Shown one piece after another: positions 6,174 to 8,132 of a DNA stretch of 8,132 nucleotides. Where the stretch lies: the NCBI GenBank assembly GCA_023395755.1, contig JAEWYG010000039.1, forward strand, positions 1-8,132. Reading direction: 5' to 3'. The notes beneath the pieces are model-generated. The model worked only from the letters and a program-made list of their open reading frames with translations. It was not told the origin of the DNA and ran no database searches. Both the position numbers and the translations under genes were made by a program. Every line of letters begins with the position of its first letter. The stretch's first letter is position 1. Source of the DNA: Actinomycetes bacterium. Its GTDB lineage: Bacteria > Actinomycetota > Coriobacteriia > Coriobacteriales > Eggerthellaceae.

Positions 6174-7886
6174 ATGAAATCTCGCGAGCATGCGTTAGTT
6201 ACCAAAACTAACCAAACAGAGTTAAGTCGTCGTATGTTTCTTACCGGCGCTGCAGCAACAGCCGGAATCGCCGCTTTTGCAGGGCTCACTGGCTGTGCAC
6301 CGCAAAATGTGTCGGATTCTAAGGCAGGAGCAACAGGAACAGGGACTAAAACGGCATCAGCCACTATGCAAACAACCGATCCGGCACAAGCAGTTTGGCC
6401 CGTTGTTGAGGAAGTTGAAGTACGTGCTGCAGGCGAAGGGAAGATTGCTTTTGTTTCAGAACCTATCGCCGAGAAAGACATCATTGCCACTCATGATGTC
6501 GACGTTGTAGTATGCGGATTGGGGCCATCGGGCGACGCAGCTGCACTCGCTTGCGCCGAACAGGGCCTGAAAACAGTTGCTGTAGAAAAACAATCTGTGG
6601 GCAACTATAATTCTGCCACCATTGGCGGCACTAATTCCAAATTACACAAACACTGGGGCATGACCTACGATACTGATGCCTGGATAAGCGATGCTATGAT
6701 CGATTGCTCCTTCCAAGGTAACATGGAACTCTATCGTCACTTCCTCGACAAAAACGGAGAAGCAGTAGACTGGTATATAAGCCACTTCGATAATCAAAAT
6801 CTCGACGACTATCCTCTCACTTTCGCCGCCGGTGATTTCCCTGATTTTCGTGCCGAATGGGACAAAACCTCGTTGTCTCGCTCATGGAACACCTCGCTTA
6901 ACCTACCCTATCCTCCTGGTGAATTAGCAAAAATTCTTGCTAGTATTCTGGAAAAAGCAGGTGTCACCATTCGCTATAGCTGCCCTGCTTGTCAACTAGT
7001 AGCCGATGACTCCGGTAATGTTACGGGCGTTATAGTAAAGAGCGATCAAGGATACGAACAATACAATTGCGCAAAAGGCGTAGTGCTTGCCACAGGAGGC
7101 TATGAGTTTAACCAGCAAATGCTCAAAGAGCGTTGCCGTCCGCGCGGTGTACCCGGTAGCTGGTTGACAGGCGCTTTTGGTAACACGGGTGACGGCCATC
7201 AAATGGGTTTAGCCGTAGGTGCTGCCGAAGACGAATTCCCCCAAGCCATCATGCTCGATCCCGAGCAACTCATGCCCTATGTGCGCGTAAACAAACTAGG
7301 TAAGCGCTTTGCGCCCGAGTATGAGCCGTATGGCCACTTGTCGTTAGCCATTCAAGCACAACCGGGTGCCTATGATTACTATCTTGTGGATAGCGCCATT
7401 AACGAAAAAATTAATAAAATCTGGACGCCTAGTTCATCGTGCTATGGGCCTAAGGAAGTATGGGTCGGGGCTGCTACGAGCGAAAAGGCACTCAAGGCTA
7501 ACACCCTCGAAGAGCTTGCAAAACTTATGGAAGTACCTGCCGACGAGTTCGTTGCCACCATTAAACGCTGGAACGAGATGGCAGCTACCGGCAAAGATGA
7601 AGATTATAACTTCCCCGGAAGTATGATGATGACTCTCGACACTCCTCCGTACTATGCAACGAAAGAATACGCTGACGGCCTATGCACGGCAGGTGGTTTA
7701 CTGGTGGACACGGAATGCCACGTACTAAATAAAGACCGTCAACCTATCGCCGGCCTCTTTGCAGCAGGACTAACCTCGGGGGGAATGTTCTTCAACACCT
7801 ATCCACACAACTTGAACTGTTTAAGCCACACGCGCAATTGCCTCATGGGATACACCATCGGCCAGGTATTGGGAAGCAAGGCTTAA
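6174..7886 (+). CDS. Tat-exported FAD-dependent reductase lipoprotein (fumarate reductase flavoprotein family), 570 aa
   Basis: This is an extracytoplasmic flavoprotein of the FAD_binding_2/flavocytochrome c reductase type, probably transferring respiratory electrons to an organic acceptor. Residues 18-23 are SRRMFL, a twin-arginine motif, followed by a hydrophobic stretch and a lipobox LTGC with Cys41, so a membrane-tethered Tat lipoprotein is likely. A Gly/Ala/Thr/Ser linker follows to about 75. The FAD fold shows G115-x-G117-x-x-G120 and E138, then IGGTNSKLHKHWG (150-162), VLATGGYEFN (304-313), and a closing GLFAAGLTSGG (527-537). There is no FMN-binding domain and no CxxCH haem motif, so the electron donor must be another protein. 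The usual Arg-containing TTRDKAS-type segment after GKRF seems replaced by EPYGHLS, and the C-terminal GANR-type segment by PHNLNCLSHTRNC, so fumarate is unlikely as substrate. The ribosome site AGGGAGGA lies 5 nt before the ATG. The divergent LuxR gene is its probable regulator. Confidence 0.93.
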   Translation: MKSREHALVTKTNQTELSRRMFLTGAAATAGIAAFAGLTGCAPQNVSDSKAGATGTGTKTASATMQTTDPAQAVWPVVEEVEVRAAGEGKIAFVSEPIAEKDIIATHDVDVVVCGLGPSGDAAALACAEQGLKTVAVEKQSVGNYNSATIGGTNSKLHKHWGMTYDTDAWISDAMIDCSFQGNMELYRHFLDKNGEAVDWYISHFDNQNLDDYPLTFAAGDFPDFRAEWDKTSLSRSWNTSLNLPYPPGELAKILASILEKAGVTIRYSCPACQLVADDSGNVTGVIVKSDQGYEQYNCAKGVVLATGGYEFNQQMLKERCRPRGVPGSWLTGAFGNTGDGHQMGLAVGAAEDEFPQAIMLDPEQLMPYVRVNKLGKRFAPEYEPYGHLSLAIQAQPGAYDYYLVDSAINEKINKIWTPSSSCYGPKEVWVGAATSEKALKANTLEELAKLMEVPADEFVATIKRWNEMAATGKDEDYNFPGSMMMTLDTPPYYATKEYADGLCTAGGLLVDTECHVLNKDRQPIAGLFAAGLTSGGMFFNTYPHNLNCLSHTRNCLMGYTIGQVLGSKA

Positions 7887-7891
7887 CGGAT

Positions 7892-7931
7892 AAAAAACGT
7901 AACCCGCCTGCAATAGTGCGGGCGGGTTACG
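7892..7931 (-). terminator. Intrinsic terminator of the leftward ClpB-like gene; hairpin shared with the flavoprotein gene
   Basis: A 14-bp stem with one G-T wobble pairs 7898-7911 with 7918-7931 around a 6-nt loop; the outer 11 bp (CGTAACCCGCC/GGCGGGTTACG) are perfect. A run of six A at 7892-7897 becomes a U-tract in leftward RNA, making a strong intrinsic terminator 28 nt after the ClpB-like stop. For rightward RNA from the flavoprotein gene the stem forms 11 nt after the stop but is followed by CAAAAG, so it may only stabilise the 3' end or terminate weakly. Confidence 0.85.
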
Positions 7932-7959
7932 CAAAAGCTCGAACAGGCCTCGTTACTGA

Positions 7960-8132
7960 TTATTCACCCAGCAAGTTTTCCAACGCAACTGCATCCAATT
8001 CAAGCGGCTCTTCCACCGTGCACTCGTAGTTGCCGTTCTCATCGATACCTATAAGAACATGGCTACGGTCACGCAGGTTGCCCTCGACGACTTTTTGAGC
8101 AATACGATCCACGATCTCACGTTGAATAAGGC
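7960..8132 (-). CDS. clpB: C-terminal 56 residues of a ClpB-like AAA+ chaperone, runs off right edge
   Basis: The frame reads leftward from the window edge to TAA at 7962-7960. It opens with LIQREIVDRIAQKVVEGNLR, resembling the segment after the GARPLKR motif in the small domain of the second AAA+ module of Clp/Hsp100 proteins, then HVLIGIDENGNYECTVEE and an acidic, leucine-rich tail ending ENLLGE. ClpB is a cytoplasmic disaggregase working with DnaK. The length and Walker motifs lie outside the window, so another Clp ATPase is possible. The strong terminator just beyond the stop marks the end of its transcription unit, which appears unrelated to the flavoprotein gene it converges with. Confidence 0.6.
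   Translation of the reverse strand, partial: LIQREIVDRIAQKVVEGNLRDRSHVLIGIDENGNYECTVEEPLELDAVALENLLGE

Noticed and set aside
6107..6490. Leftward 127-codon Ala/Val-rich frame over the start of the reductase gene
   Set aside because: It is antisense to the Tat signal and linker of the reductase; its composition reflects that low-complexity region.

Overview
The window looks like chromosomal DNA from an anaerobic actinobacterium of the class Coriobacteriia, family Eggerthellaceae. This is inferred from a Tat-exported FAD reductase encoded head-to-head with a LuxR-type regulator carrying about twelve membrane segments, a pairing that recurs many times in Eggerthellaceae genomes. By eye the base composition is close to 50% GC, low for the family, so a low-GC member such as Cryptobacterium is possible; this is a guess. 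No mobile element, CRISPR array, rRNA or tRNA was seen.

Left half (1-4352): two gene pairs diverge from a 242-bp promoter region. Leftward run a DUF917 (S-Me-THD-like) gene and, overlapping it by one base (TAATG), a hydantoinase/oxoprolinase A-type gene that leaves the window. Rightward run a DUF1177 gene and a peptidase-M29/NicX-like metalloenzyme gene. Members of these families are often found together, so the block reads as a catabolic module for a hydantoin-like, lactam-like or N-heterocyclic compound whose substrate is unknown. No transporter is visible; one may lie beyond the left edge. A 10-bp perfect inverted repeat lies just upstream of the predicted leftward promoter. The gap between the two rightward genes holds a perfect 18-bp palindrome whose core is the canonical ParB-binding parS sequence, which suggests that this locus lies in the origin-proximal part of the chromosome.

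Right half (4327-8132): the membrane-bound LuxR regulator runs leftward, and its 3' end overlaps the end of the M29-like gene by 26 bp. Divergent from it is a Tat-lipoprotein FAD-dependent reductase, probably its regulatory target and probably an extracytoplasmic terminal reductase for an organic electron acceptor. After it comes a strong hairpin whose A-tract makes it an intrinsic terminator for the leftward gene at the right edge. The 56 residues of that gene in view resemble the C-terminus of the ClpB chaperone.

The points most worth a second look are the parS site, the 82-residue lysine-rich extension on the hydantoinase-like protein, the unassigned catabolic block, and the unusual C-terminal active-site region of the reductase.
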